Shown here: piece by piece, positions 9,313-17,732 of the stretch
Numbering within the stretch: the stretch's first letter is position 1
Layout: every line of letters begins with the position of its first letter
Assembly (NCBI RefSeq): GCF_037975445.1
Contig: NZ_CP150254.1
Coordinates: 928,001-992,000 of the forward strand
Length of the DNA stretch: 64,000 bases
From: Peribacillus sp. FSL P2-0133
GTDB lineage: Bacteria > Bacillota > Bacilli > Bacillales > DSM-1321
Direction of reading: 5' to 3'
Translations under genes and position numbers: made by a program
Notes under the pieces: generated by a model
The model's database searches: none
Seen by the model: only the letters and a program-made list of their open reading frames with translations
What the model was told of the DNA's origin: nothing

Positions 9313-9354
9313 AAAGCACCGGGCCCTACGGAATGGAGGGGAGCCCGGTGCTTT
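9313..9354 (-). terminator. Terminator after the HMA-like gene
   Basis: Stem AAAGCACCGGGC / GCCCGGTGCTTT with a 16-base spacer, just beyond the stop codon of the minus-strand gene at 9361. The T-run is short on both strands. Confidence 0.7.
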
Positions 9355-9360
9355 TGATTT

Positions 9361-9570
9361 CTATTTAGTTACATTCAAGCCATACTGCTCAATAAGTGTA
9401 ATAAGTTGATTCAGGGATAGTTTGTCTTCGCTATGATCGATTTTAATTTCCCCATCATCAACATCGATGATCGCACGTTCCACACCTTCCGTTTTCAAAA
9501 GTATGGACTCCAGATTTAAAATCGGGCCTTCTGACGTTGCTTCCTTTACATAAAGGGTAGTTGTCTGCAT
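9361..9570 (-). CDS. Small HMA-like (CopZ-fold) protein lacking the CxxC metal motif
   Basis: 69 residues with an ideal AGGAGGTG ribosome site. The pattern of a beta strand (TTTLYVKEA), a helix containing EGPILNLESILLKTEGV, RAIIDVDDGEIKIDH and a second helix (SLNQLITLIEQYGL) matches the beta-alpha-beta-beta-alpha-beta ferredoxin-like fold of heavy-metal-associated domains. The CxxC loop that binds copper is absent, with ATSEGP in its place, so metal binding in the usual manner is unlikely. It lies opposite to the prkA and yhbH genes. The role is unknown; a sensor or adaptor use of the fold is possible. Confidence 0.7.
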   Translation of the reverse strand: MQTTTLYVKEATSEGPILNLESILLKTEGVERAIIDVDDGEIKIDHSEDKLSLNQLITLIEQYGLNVTK

Positions 9571-9688
9571 ATTTCCTGCACCTCCTTACATTTGCTCATA
9601 ATGTTTTATCTATACCCCACATTTCCATTAGATATGTTATGTTTTGGGTTTGGAAATATTGGGTATCAATAAGTAGAGGTGATGGCAA

Positions 9689-9868
9689 ATGAGTAAAGAG
9701 GAATTGAAAAAAGAACATGTTCCGGAAAATAGCTCCATGGCTAAGGACTATGAAGAGATGAAAGAACTTGGAAAGCAGATGGAAAATCAAAGGACGAATG
9801 AAGAATTGAAAGAGTGGGATAAACGACCAGGTACAGTTCAACATGAAATAGAGGAAGATGAAGATTGA
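9689..9868 (+). CDS. Small, highly charged protein, 59 residues
   Basis: The ATG at 9689 follows GAGGTG at seven bases and the frame ends just before a terminator. The product is almost entirely Glu, Lys, Asp and Asn (MSKEELKKEHVPENS... ending EIEEDED), predicted helical or disordered, with no membrane segment or cysteine. Proteins with this make-up occur among small Bacillus spore and stress proteins, but no specific family is recognised. The antisense frame across this region is a shadow. Confidence 0.6.
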   Translation: MSKEELKKEHVPENSSMAKDYEEMKELGKQMENQRTNEELKEWDKRPGTVQHEIEEDED

Positions 9869-9901
9869 CGAAAATCACAACCAGAATCATTCTATCTGTG
9901 T

Positions 9902-9940
9902 AAAAGGGGTGTCCAGAAAAAATACTGGGACACCCTTTTT
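9902..9940 (+). terminator. Terminator after the small charged protein gene
   Basis: AAAAGGGGTGTCC, loop, GGGACACCCTTTTT; about 35 bases after the stop codon at 9868. Confidence 0.88.
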
Positions 9941-10380
9941 GTTGTATTTCATTGCTTTTTAATGATGTCCTTGGAAGTCTCTGTTTTGCAGATCAATTAT
10001 GTCGCTAAGTTCAAAAAGGTATTTTAAGTTATCCTATAATCCGACAAATAGAACCTGATTTAAAAAAGAACAGACCTGATAATCATAAGTCTGTTCTTTT
10101 TCTTGAAATACTTATTTTGCAGTAACATTTAGAAAAAACCTTAAATGGCCCATAACGCCCTTGTCAGGACTTGTCTAGTTCATAGGCAAACATCCATTAT
10201 TGAATTTTGTTGTAAATTATCCTGCATCGCTGCATAAGATAGAGTAATACTTTTCTTTTAATCCGTTTTTTCTCACTGTATTTTTCATTGGAAAACCGGA
10301 ATAATGTGGGCATTCCCACACTAACTTATTATATGAAGGAATGATGAAAAGCGTGCAAACATTTTTAAGGGGGGAAGAGA
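9941..10380. other. Intergenic stretch upstream of yhbH with a second terminator-like hairpin
   Basis: No convincing gene. A clear hairpin AAAAAAGAACAGAC / GTCTGTTCTTTTTC lies at 10062-10101 and could insulate yhbH from upstream transcripts. A short palindrome TGTGGG...CCCACA is near 10305-10320. The yhbH promoter must lie in this region; a mother-cell (sigma-E) promoter would be expected from B. subtilis, but I could not fix its elements by eye. Confidence 0.6.
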
Positions 10381-11550
10381 ATGTCGGAAGAGAGTAATCA
10401 ACAGTATGTTATCTCACAGGAAAATTGGTCCCTCCATCGGAAAGGTTATGATGATCAACAACGTCATCAGGAAAAGGTGCAGGAAGCGATCAAGAATAAT
10501 TTGCCTGATCTAATTTCAGAAGAAAGCATCGTAATGTCCAATGGCCGGGATGTTATCAAGATTCCTATTCGCTCCTTGGATGAATACAAAATTCGTTATA
10601 ACTATGATAAAAACAAACATGTAGGGCAAGGCGATGGAGACAGTAAAGTGGGGGATGTGGTCGCAAGGGATGGCTCACCGTCCGATGCCGGAGCCGGTAA
10701 GGGCCAAGGTGCGGGTGACAAGGCCGGTGAGGATTATTATGAAGCCGAAGTGTCGATGATGGAATTGGAGGAAGCCCTGTTCAGTCAATTGGAACTCCCT
10801 AATCTTCAGAAGAAAGAACATGCGGAGCACACACTTGAACACATCGAATTCAACGATATCCGCAAGACAGGCCTAATGGGAAATATCGATAAAAAGAAAA
10901 CGATGATTTCGGCTTTCAAACGGAACGCCTTAACGGGGAAACCAGGTTTTCATCCTATTTATAAGGAAGACTTTAAATTCAAAACCTGGAATGAGATTCA
11001 GAAACCTGATTCCAAAGCAGTTGTACTGGCAATGATGGATACTTCTGGAAGTATGGGGTTATGGGAAAAATATATGGCTCGAAGCTTTTTCTTTTGGATG
11101 AACCGTTTCTTGCGGACAAAATATGAAACGGTGGAAATCGAGTTTATTGCCCATCATACAGAAGCGAAAGTTGTTCCGGAAGAGGATTTCTTTTCAAAAG
11201 GGGAAAGCGGCGGTACGATTTGTTCGTCCGTATACCGCAAAGCATTAGAACTTATTGATCATAAATATGACCCCGCGAAGTTTAATATCTATCCGTTTCA
11301 CTTTTCCGATGGTGATAACCTAACATCAGATAACGTCCGATGCGTTAAACTTGTTGAAGAACTCATGAAGGTTTCCAATATGTTCGGGTATGGGGAAGTC
11401 AATCAATACAATCGTCATTCGACATTGATGACAGCTTATAAGAATATCGATAATGAAAAATTCAGGTACTATATTCTTAAGCAAAAGGCTGACGTTTTCC
11501 ACGCAATGAAGAGCTTTTTTAAAGATGAGGAAAGTAAGAAGTATGCATAA
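10381..11550 (+). CDS. yhbH: YhbH, sporulation protein of the DUF444 family
   Basis: 389 residues, the usual size for YhbH/YeaH. The C-terminal half has a von Willebrand A-like fold with a MIDAS motif DTSGSMG at about residues 220-226, and the middle contains a Gly/Asp-rich low-complexity linker ([10 protein letters not shown]...). GGGGGGAAGAG precedes the ATG. YhbH-type proteins occur with PrkA (and SpoVR) across bacteria, and B. subtilis yhbH is expressed in the mother cell. The PrkA gene is 1.26 kb upstream; SpoVR is not in the window. Its exact biochemical role is unknown. Confidence 0.92.
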   Translation: MSEESNQQYVISQENWSLHRKGYDDQQRHQEKVQEAIKNNLPDLISEESIVMSNGRDVIKIPIRSLDEYKIRYNYDKNKHVGQGDGDSKVGDVVARDGSPSDAGAGKGQGAGDKAGEDYYEAEVSMMELEEALFSQLELPNLQKKEHAEHTLEHIEFNDIRKTGLMGNIDKKKTMISAFKRNALTGKPGFHPIYKEDFKFKTWNEIQKPDSKAVVLAMMDTSGSMGLWEKYMARSFFFWMNRFLRTKYETVEIEFIAHHTEAKVVPEEDFFSKGESGGTICSSVYRKALELIDHKYDPAKFNIYPFHFSDGDNLTSDNVRCVKLVEELMKVSNMFGYGEVNQYNRHSTLMTAYKNIDNEKFRYYILKQKADVFHAMKSFFKDEESKKYA

Positions 11551-11572
11551 AGAAACGCGTTAGCTTGTTCAG

Positions 11573-11610
11573 GATTGTAGGGAAACTTCATTTTCTCTAC
11601 AATCTTTTTT
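11573..11610 (+). terminator. Terminator after yhbH
   Basis: GATTGTAGGGAAA / TTTTCTCTACAATC stem followed by TTTTTT. Confidence 0.88.
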
Positions 11611-12142
11611 ATTTATCGATCAATAAAATTATAAAAAATTCAGTTCCACAGAGTGTGATGGCTGCTGAAAGTAACACTTGTTCACTCTTTTTTCACCTTC
11701 CCGCCAATATGTAAGGAATATCTTTCATTGATCATTTGTTTACTGCTCGATCCATTTATTCGTTTAGTCCCTTATTATCGTTTGGCATGTGAATTCTTTT
11801 TATTCCCAATCGTTTTTTTTTGTGGTTTCTCCGACAATATTAGTTTGCAAAGCTAATCGAACGATTTAATGACGTGATGAAAAGCATTTGTCCATAAATT
11901 CAAGATATAAATTATTGTTTTCGTTCATGACACCGGCTTGATGATATCTTACGGGAGCACAATATAAAAAATGGTTTGTCTCATTTCATTTTTGGAACGA
12001 TATGATTTTGTATATATTATAAAATTATGTAGCAGTGAGGACACTTCCCCAAAACCCCATTGTAAAAGAAGACCCAATTCTCTGAGCGGTTCCAAAACAT
12101 TGTGTCTTGGATAACCACTCAGGCGGCCTGTTCTCTATGTTC
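11611..12142. other. Intergenic stretch with no recognised gene
   Basis: AT-rich DNA with stop codons in all frames. There is an imperfect inverted repeat TGAGCGGTT ... AACCACTCA around 12082-12120, followed by a partially complementary GGCGGCCTG / CAGGCTGTTTTTT pair, which could be a weak terminator or RNA structure. No homology is recognised. Confidence 0.4.
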
Positions 12143-12361
12143 CTAGGGGGCAGGCTGTTTTTTATTAGAAGGATGTCTGTTCCCCCGGAAGCCATTCGAT
12201 TTTATCTGCGATGCCCAATCTTCCTTTTTACCATTATACAATTTTATCCAAATTAGTTCCTCTATAGAAAAATCAGCCGCTCTCTGATCTGCACCAACAT
12301 TTTCAAAATCTAATGAAAAATCAAATTGAACAAAGTTCCATTTATGAAAAATGAACTGCAT
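12143..12361 (-). CDS. Hypothetical 72-residue protein (doubtful)
   Basis: An isolated minus-strand frame with balanced amino-acid make-up (IEELIWIKLYNGKKEDW is a plausible helix), no membrane span and a polar tail. Only a weak purine-rich AGAAAAG precedes the ATG. It may be a real small gene, a remnant or chance; the product matches no family I recognise. Confidence 0.25.
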   Translation of the reverse strand: MQFIFHKWNFVQFDFSLDFENVGADQRAADFSIEELIWIKLYNGKKEDWASQIKSNGFRGNRHPSNKKQPAP

Positions 12362-12475
12362 TTCTTTTCTGAACGAATGATTTTATTTTATGAAATAACC
12401 TACACTCACCTATTTGTATATAATGATGCCAGAATATGAATCTAGATAATATCAACATCATGATAAAGGAGAAAG

Positions 12476-12691
12476 ATGATGTCGAAGCAATTTAACTTAT
12501 TTTTACTATGGGTGTCACAAACTTGGTCCACCCTATTGAAATACAGGATCTATTTCATTCAAGCCTTTTTAGTCTTATTTTTGATGTATCTTTTATTGAA
12601 TAAACAAGAGATAAATACGCTGAAAATCACCCTTATTTTAATAACGTCACTAACCTTTCTTAAAAGTGCCCATAGAAAAAAGGGTGAATAA
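12476..12691 (+). CDS. Small two-helix membrane protein
   Basis: 71 residues; AAAGGAG precedes the tandem ATGATG start. Two predicted membrane helices (about residues 22-41 and 49-62) with a short positively charged tail HRKKGE give an inside-facing C-terminus. No family is recognised. No partner gene is close, and a terminator-like hairpin lies about 200 bases downstream. Confidence 0.5.
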   Translation: MMSKQFNLFLLWVSQTWSTLLKYRIYFIQAFLVLFLMYLLLNKQEINTLKITLILITSLTFLKSAHRKKGE

Positions 12692-12880
12692 AAGTAAAAA
12701 TGTTATGTAGAGGATCACGGGGGAAAGGTCTATGGGCGCGTACCCAGTCTCCGCTTATACGTTGGATGATATGTCCACATAATGCAGGCGGAACGTTATG
12801 AAAATGAGTTACAAGATAAATAGAAGAAACGCTTCAGGGAATGAAAATAAAAACCAAATAGGATAAATCCTTTCAAGGGA

Positions 12881-12925
12881 AAATGTGATAAGCGGGAACC
12901 AATGGTTTCTCTTATCACATTTTTT
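12881..12925 (+). terminator. Terminator upstream of the adhesin gene
   Basis: AAATGTGATAAG / CTTATCACATTTTTT with an inner GAACC/GGTTTC helix; a strong hairpin with a T-run. It closes whatever is transcribed from the 12476 gene. Confidence 0.85.
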
Positions 12926-13095
12926 AGTTATGTGATCATAATGATTGCAGCCAGTAAAAAGTAACATTGAGTTTTATTGTGTTTAAACGGTGGTTTTGAT
13001 AGGAAGATATGCTTTTATAAAATGCAGGGTCGTTTAAATCCACCACCATAAATGAAAATTATCACATTAAAATTGATGTTTAATGCCCTAATATG

Positions 13096-13132
13096 GTTCC
13101 TAAAATGATTTTTTATGAATCATTATTGGAAC
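13096..13132. promoter_or_regulatory. Long inverted repeat before the adhesin gene
   Basis: GTTCC-taaa-ATGATT, seven bases, AATCAT-tatt-GGAAC: a two-block dyad symmetrical over 37 bases, ending 70 bases before the ATG at 13203. It lacks a following T-run, so it looks more like an operator or a leader RNA hairpin than a terminator. Confidence 0.5.
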
Positions 13133-13202
13133 GAGGTACATGTCGAAAAAAAGTAATATTAATCTTGTAAGTAAAATCAATATTTAGAGGAGCGTTTCAT
13201 TT

Positions 13203-16200
13203 ATGAAGAAAAGTAAAATGTTAAAACCTATTAACGTTATGACAACATCATTTCTTTTAGCAAGTTCTCTATTAATGCCAAGTACAGGATTTGCAGAAGA
13301 ACTATCCACACCAAAGAATGAGGAGAGTTCTAATTCACAAGAGTCAGAGGTGAAAACTCAAGAAGCCCGTACACAAACGACTGAAACTCAATTACCAGGA
13401 AAAGCAGTCTCAAAAATGATGGTAAATGAAGCAGTAGTCAATAATTTTCAAGGGTTGAAGGGTGCATTAGAGGCTGATAATGGAATTACAACGATCCATC
13501 TTGGGCAAAGCATTGATATAAGCGGATCGATTAAAATTCACCCGGCAAAAACGGAAATCGTAATTGAAGGTAATAACCATACAATAACGGAAACAGGATC
13601 AACAGGGTCAACAGCCGGTATTTATGCCAATGGTAATATATTAAGCAGTGTCCATGTAAAGAACTTAAGTATTAATGGAAAGAACTATTATGGTCCCATT
13701 ACAATACATGATGGAACAAAAAATGTAGATCAAATATTCGAAAATGTAAATTACAGCGGACCTCAACTAATATTTAACCGTTACGGGAAGGCAATTTTCA
13801 AAGGAACAAACGACATTTATATTAATAATAGTACAGTGTCAGGCTCATCACCAACCCATGAGATGGCGCAAACTGGAAGTGTGGAAATCGATGGTGAAAC
13901 TACAATAAGCCATAATAGTGCCAAAGCCCTTATTTGGTCGATTTCAAAAGAACCTCAATTTAAGATCGCACCAAATGCGGATGTGGAAATTAAGACACTT
14001 CAGAGTGGTTATGGAATATTTTATGCAACAGGTGGCGATGTGGATTTTTCAGTTGGAAATAACGCAAAGGTAAAGTTTGATGGGGCAAAAGGAGTTACGT
14101 CCACTGGAATGTTTAAGTCATTTAACGTGGATGCTGGTGCAGATGTACAAATGAATAGATCTGGTACTGATTCATATCCAATGATCTCGCTTTATGGACC
14201 AGCACAGATCAATAATCAAGCGAAACTCTATGTAACTACAGAAGAAGGTCATGCTTTGGAAGTGGAAAATAAACAAACCGCCATTGATTTTAATAATCCT
14301 GAGAATGTTGTATTGTCATCAATGAAAAAACAAGCATTAAATAATTTAAGTACCTCGCTTGCGATGAGTATGGATACGGGCATGGTCAAGCTCTGGACGA
14401 GTGTGACAGGCGATCCTACAAATAGTTATATTGGCAAATCAGGTGGCAATATTACTTGGAAAGCTATGTATAAGTATAACGTAGCTCAATCAATTGGTGG
14501 TAATCCAGAGAATTTCAATATTGAATTTGGTAAAACAAAAAAGATTGAATTAGGAAAAGATGAAGATGGGCAAGCAGAAAAAGATCTAACCGATGCGAAG
14601 AAGAAAGTGGAAGATCTGTTCACGGACGATAAGTTCGATACATTGAAAGGAACGACGGATCAAGGGGCGATTGATGAAGCCGAAGAAGCGGTCAATAAGC
14701 TTCCTGAAGGTGAAGAAAAGGACCGACTGCAAGATTTACTGAATAATGCGAAAGATTTATTGAACAAAAAAGAACAAGCAGAAAAAGATCTAACCGATGC
14801 GAAGAAGAAAGTGGAAGATCTGTTCACGGACGATAAGTTCGATACATTGAAAGGAACGACGGATCAAGGGGCGATTGATGAAGCCCAAGAAGCAATCAAT
14901 AAGCTTCCTGAAGGTGCAGAAAAGGACCGACTGCAAGATTTACTGAATAAAGCGAAAGATTTATTGAACAAAAAAGAACAAGCAGAAAAAGATCTAACCG
15001 ATGCGAAGAACAAAGTGGAAGATCTGTTCACGGACGATAAGTTCGATACATTGAAAGGAACGACGGATCAAGGGGCGATTGATGAAGCCGAAGAAGCGGT
15101 CAATAAGCTTCCTGAAGGTGAAGAAAAGGACCGACTGCAAGATTTACTGAATAATGCGAAAGATTTATTGAACAAAAAAGAACAAGCAGAAAAAGATCTA
15201 ACCGATGCGAAGAAGAAAGTGGAAGATCTGTTCACGGACGATAAGTTCGATACATTGAAAGGAACGACGGATCAAGGGGCGATTGACGAAGCCCAAGAAG
15301 CGGTCAATAAGCTTCCTGAAGGTGAAGAAAAGGACCGACTGCAAGATTTGCTGAATAAAGCGAAAGATCTATTGAACAAAAAAGAACAGGCAGAAAAAGA
15401 TCTAGCCGATGCGAAGAACAAAGTGGAAGATCTGTTCACGGACGATAAGTTCGATACATTGAAAGGAACGACGGATCAAGGGGCGATTGACGAAGCCCAA
15501 GAAGCGGTCAATAAGCTTCCTGAAGGTGCAGAAAAGGACCGACTGCAAGACTTATTGAACAAAGCGAAAGATCTATTGGATAAAGATATAACAGCTCCAA
15601 ATGCACCGAAACTAAATGAAGTTACTACAAACAGTAAAGAAGTAACAGGAAGCGGTGAACCTGAAGCAAATGTGACTGTCACCATTAATTCCAAGAAATA
15701 TACTGGAGTTGTAGGTCAAGACGGGCAATTCAAGATTGCGATTCCAAACCAACCTGTCAATACGATAATTACGGTCACCCTTACAGACACGGCAGGGAAT
15801 GTCAGCGAGAGTTCATCTGTTAGGGTAGTACAGTTTATGCCTAGTGAACCTGTAAAGATTGACACTGTGTACCAAGATGCACAAACTATAACGGGAACTG
15901 CGCCTGAAGGGGCAACGATCGTACGGTTACTGGTAAATGGCGTAGCACTGCGTACGGCACCTGTCAATGAAGATGGAAGATTCAGTATATACAGCAGGTA
16001 CGTAGGGGTGGACGATCATGGAAATAATTTAACCTTACAACCAGGCGATATCGTAACGGTTGACTACGGAATGCGGACTCCAGCGAACATACAAGCTCAT
16101 ACTACAGTAATCAAGGAAGCGGAGAAACTGCAGGTGAATCCTGTGGCACCTAATGCGGATTATGTTACGGGTAAAGCACCCGAAGGAACTAAGAGTCTTC

Positions 16201-16412
16201 GTTTGCTAGTGAATGGATTAGCACAGAGAACGGTTTCCCTTAATCAAACGGGATCAGGAGTCATTAATCCGGATGGAAGTTACCAAATTTACAGCCGGTT
16301 TATTGTGGATGAAAATGGGGTTACCCGAAGATTGCAAGCAGGAGATGTCATTGAGGTTGACAATGGACCTCTAGTAGTTGGAGGAGATATAGCAAAAACA
16401 ATAGTCAAATAA
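13203..16412 (+). CDS. Large secreted adhesin: pectate-lyase-like domain, five 68-residue repeats, Ig-like domains
   Basis: 1069 residues. A signal peptide (residues 1-32, cleavage near GFA-EE) is followed by a polar linker. Residues ~75-455 resemble the pectate-lyase-like adhesive beta-helix domain of Gram-positive surface proteins. Residues ~458-797 are five nearly identical 68-residue helical repeats (units start AEKDL, contain DLFTDDKFDTLKGTTDQGAIDEA, and end NKKEQ) resembling the 'Cry1Ac domain D-VI-related' repeats of Listeria and Enterococcus adhesins. The C-terminus has one Big-type Ig domain and two related ~90-residue Ig-like domains (LLVNGVALRT / LLVNGLAQRT). There is no LPxTG, transmembrane anchor, LysM or SLH domain, so attachment is unexplained. 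It stands alone between terminators and may act in adhesion or biofilm. Confidence 0.85.
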   Translation: MKKSKMLKPINVMTTSFLLASSLLMPSTGFAEELSTPKNEESSNSQESEVKTQEARTQTTETQLPGKAVSKMMVNEAVVNNFQGLKGALEADNGITTIHLGQSIDISGSIKIHPAKTEIVIEGNNHTITETGSTGSTAGIYANGNILSSVHVKNLSINGKNYYGPITIHDGTKNVDQIFENVNYSGPQLIFNRYGKAIFKGTNDIYINNSTVSGSSPTHEMAQTGSVEIDGETTISHNSAKALIWSISKEPQFKIAPNADVEIKTLQSGYGIFYATGGDVDFSVGNNAKVKFDGAKGVTSTGMFKSFNVDAGADVQMNRSGTDSYPMISLYGPAQINNQAKLYVTTEEGHALEVENKQTAIDFNNPENVVLSSMKKQALNNLSTSLAMSMDTGMVKLWTSVTGDPTNSYIGKSGGNITWKAMYKYNVAQSIGGNPENFNIEFGKTKKIELGKDEDGQAEKDLTDAKKKVEDLFTDDKFDTLKGTTDQGAIDEAEEAVNKLPEGEEKDRLQDLLNNAKDLLNKKEQAEKDLTDAKKKVEDLFTDDKFDTLKGTTDQGAIDEAQEAINKLPEGAEKDRLQDLLNKAKDLLNKKEQAEKDLTDAKNKVEDLFTDDKFDTLKGTTDQGAIDEAEEAVNKLPEGEEKDRLQDLLNNAKDLLNKKEQAEKDLTDAKKKVEDLFTDDKFDTLKGTTDQGAIDEAQEAVNKLPEGEEKDRLQDLLNKAKDLLNKKEQAEKDLADAKNKVEDLFTDDKFDTLKGTTDQGAIDEAQEAVNKLPEGAEKDRLQDLLNKAKDLLDKDITAPNAPKLNEVTTNSKEVTGSGEPEANVTVTINSKKYTGVVGQDGQFKIAIPNQPVNTIITVTLTDTAGNVSESSSVRVVQFMPSEPVKIDTVYQDAQTITGTAPEGATIVRLLVNGVALRTAPVNEDGRFSIYSRYVGVDDHGNNLTLQPGDIVTVDYGMRTPANIQAHTTVIKEAEKLQVNPVAPNADYVTGKAPEGTKSLRLLVNGLAQRTVSLNQTGSGVINPDGSYQIYSRFIVDENGVTRRLQAGDVIEVDNGPLVVGGDIAKTIVK
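14574..15593 (+). repeat. Five tandem 204-bp repeats inside the adhesin gene
   Basis: Units begin at 14574, 14778, 14982, 15186 and 15390, an exact 204-base period (68 codons, in frame). Copies differ at only a few positions, for example GAAGAAGCGGTC versus CAAGAAGCAATC and GGTGAAGAA versus GGTGCAGAA. Near-identity at silent positions indicates recent duplication or gene conversion, so copy number is likely to vary between strains. Confidence 0.97.
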
Positions 16413-16429
16413 TCAATGTGGTAAGGATG

Positions 16430-16469
16430 GTAAGAAGGCCGCTTCTATAGGAAGTGGGTCCTTCTTACA
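16430..16469 (+). terminator. Terminator after the adhesin gene
   Basis: GTAAGAAGG ... CCTTCTTAC stem 18 bases past the stop; the T-run is weak (ATGTTTG). Confidence 0.7.
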
Positions 16470-16593
16470 TGTTTGAAAACGCTGTTTGGGCATTTTTTCG
16501 TTTTGAGAAATTAATTCCAATTTTCGAATTGGATAAAAGGTACTGAAGAATCTCTCTTTAAGAAGGAGTTATATTTTTTAAAGGGGTGGAATC

Positions 16594-17130
16594 ATGATAT
16601 TGAAGAGAAGGTTCAGAAGTATTGGGATCTGTATATTAACTTTAACCATATTTTTGACAGGCTGCATTTCAGGAGAAAAGGAAGTCCAGGATGAACAGAA
16701 AAATATGCAGAAGCAAACGAATACTTCCTCTAAGGACGAAACGGATAAAAAAGAAACAGGACAAGATAAAACCGTATCTGGCGTGAGCATTCGGATTGAA
16801 AAGGCTTTAAAGCTTGAACATCCAGAGCAAAAAGGGAAACAGGTTTTACAGTTACAGCTTATGGCAACTAATAAAACGGCAGAAGAACGATTTGTAGACG
16901 TTTTTGAAATGTCGGTATGGAATCAAGAAAATAAAAAACTGAGAATCTATCCGGGAGATAATTTGGGGACACAACTGTCACCTGGCAAAAGTGTTAAAGG
17001 AAATGGATACTACGTAATAGAAGGAAAGGGACCGTTCAAGGTGCAGTATGAAAATACCGACACTAAAGAAAAGCAGGAATGGATAATTGACAAAGTGACA
17101 GACATGACAGCGGACGCTCCTAAAAAGTAG
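16594..17130 (+). CDS. Lipoprotein with DUF5067-like domain
   Basis: 178 residues; AAAGGGGTGG precedes the ATG. The N-terminus is a lipoprotein signal with lipobox LTGC (Cys ~25), followed by a Lys/Glu-rich linker and a ~110-residue beta-rich domain (VSIRIEKALKL, then a segment with DVFEMSVWNQ) resembling DUF5067/DUF4352-type Ig-like lipoprotein domains. It would be anchored on the outer face of the membrane. It has its own terminator, so it is probably monocistronic; proximity to the adhesin may be incidental. The function is unknown. Confidence 0.75.
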   Translation: MILKRRFRSIGICILTLTIFLTGCISGEKEVQDEQKNMQKQTNTSSKDETDKKETGQDKTVSGVSIRIEKALKLEHPEQKGKQVLQLQLMATNKTAEERFVDVFEMSVWNQENKKLRIYPGDNLGTQLSPGKSVKGNGYYVIEGKGPFKVQYENTDTKEKQEWIIDKVTDMTADAPKK

Positions 17131-17154
17131 GATCTGTTCGTGAAAACTTGGTTA

Positions 17155-17208
17155 AATTCCCCCGAGTAATGGCACCTTGATAAAGGCCAATTCGATCGGG
17201 GGATTTTT
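17155..17208 (+). terminator. Terminator after the lipoprotein gene
   Basis: AATTCCCCCGA ... TCGGGGGATTTTT with an inner GGC/GCC helix. Confidence 0.88.
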
Positions 17209-17409
17209 GTATTTTTTTTAAAACTAAAAGAAGAATAGGTTGTGGAAAGTTTTTTTAATGGTATTTTGCTAGCTGCTTGCAATATTTTTTGAACTGGAAT
17301 TTCCAAATATACTGAGTAAGTACTGACCAAAAATTTAACTATATAAATGCGCTAAAATGCGTAAAAGAAAGGAATAACAATGCTGTTGGTGCTGGGGTGT
17401 TCATCAGGG

Positions 17410-17609
17410 TGAAAAAACATGAAATTCAGGATATACAGGGTAGATGAACCAAAAACAGAACGATTCATTCGAAATCTGGAACTGGCATCAAAAGTAATTA
17501 TGATAATTTATTAATGCTAACGAAAAATAATGGAACAAACAAAGCGGATGTTCAAATTCCAGTAAGTGAATCGACCATAAATATGAGTTTCTGGGTTTTG
17601 ATGACTTAG
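17410..17609 (+). pseudogene. Possible degraded coding remnant upstream of the polysaccharide operon
   Basis: Two overlapping frames look coding but are broken: one from ATG 17419 (MKFRIYRVDEPKTERFIRNL...) stopping after 31 residues, and another open through SKSGTGIKSNYDNLL...NKADVQIPVSESTI to a stop at 17609. A single gene with a frameshift would join them, but no family is recognised. The rest of the 17209-17732 interval holds nothing I can name apart from the operon's promoter region. Confidence 0.25.
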
Positions 17610-17732
17610 CTCAATAGTATTGAAAGATTGCTAGTTTATCTTATGTATTGGCATGTCCGGTGAATTTACATTATGGCTTGTTAGTCTTAAATACCGTTAT
17701 GTTTTTTATAAGTGGAATGGAGGAGTTGAATC

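Noticed and set aside
9596..9844. 82-residue minus-strand frame
   Set aside because: Antisense shadow of the small charged protein gene at 9689-9868, rich in Phe and Leu as expected from reversed Glu/Lys codons.
14574..15593. CRISPR-like regular repeats
   Set aside because: Repeat units are 204 bp, contiguous without spacers, and in frame within a protein gene.
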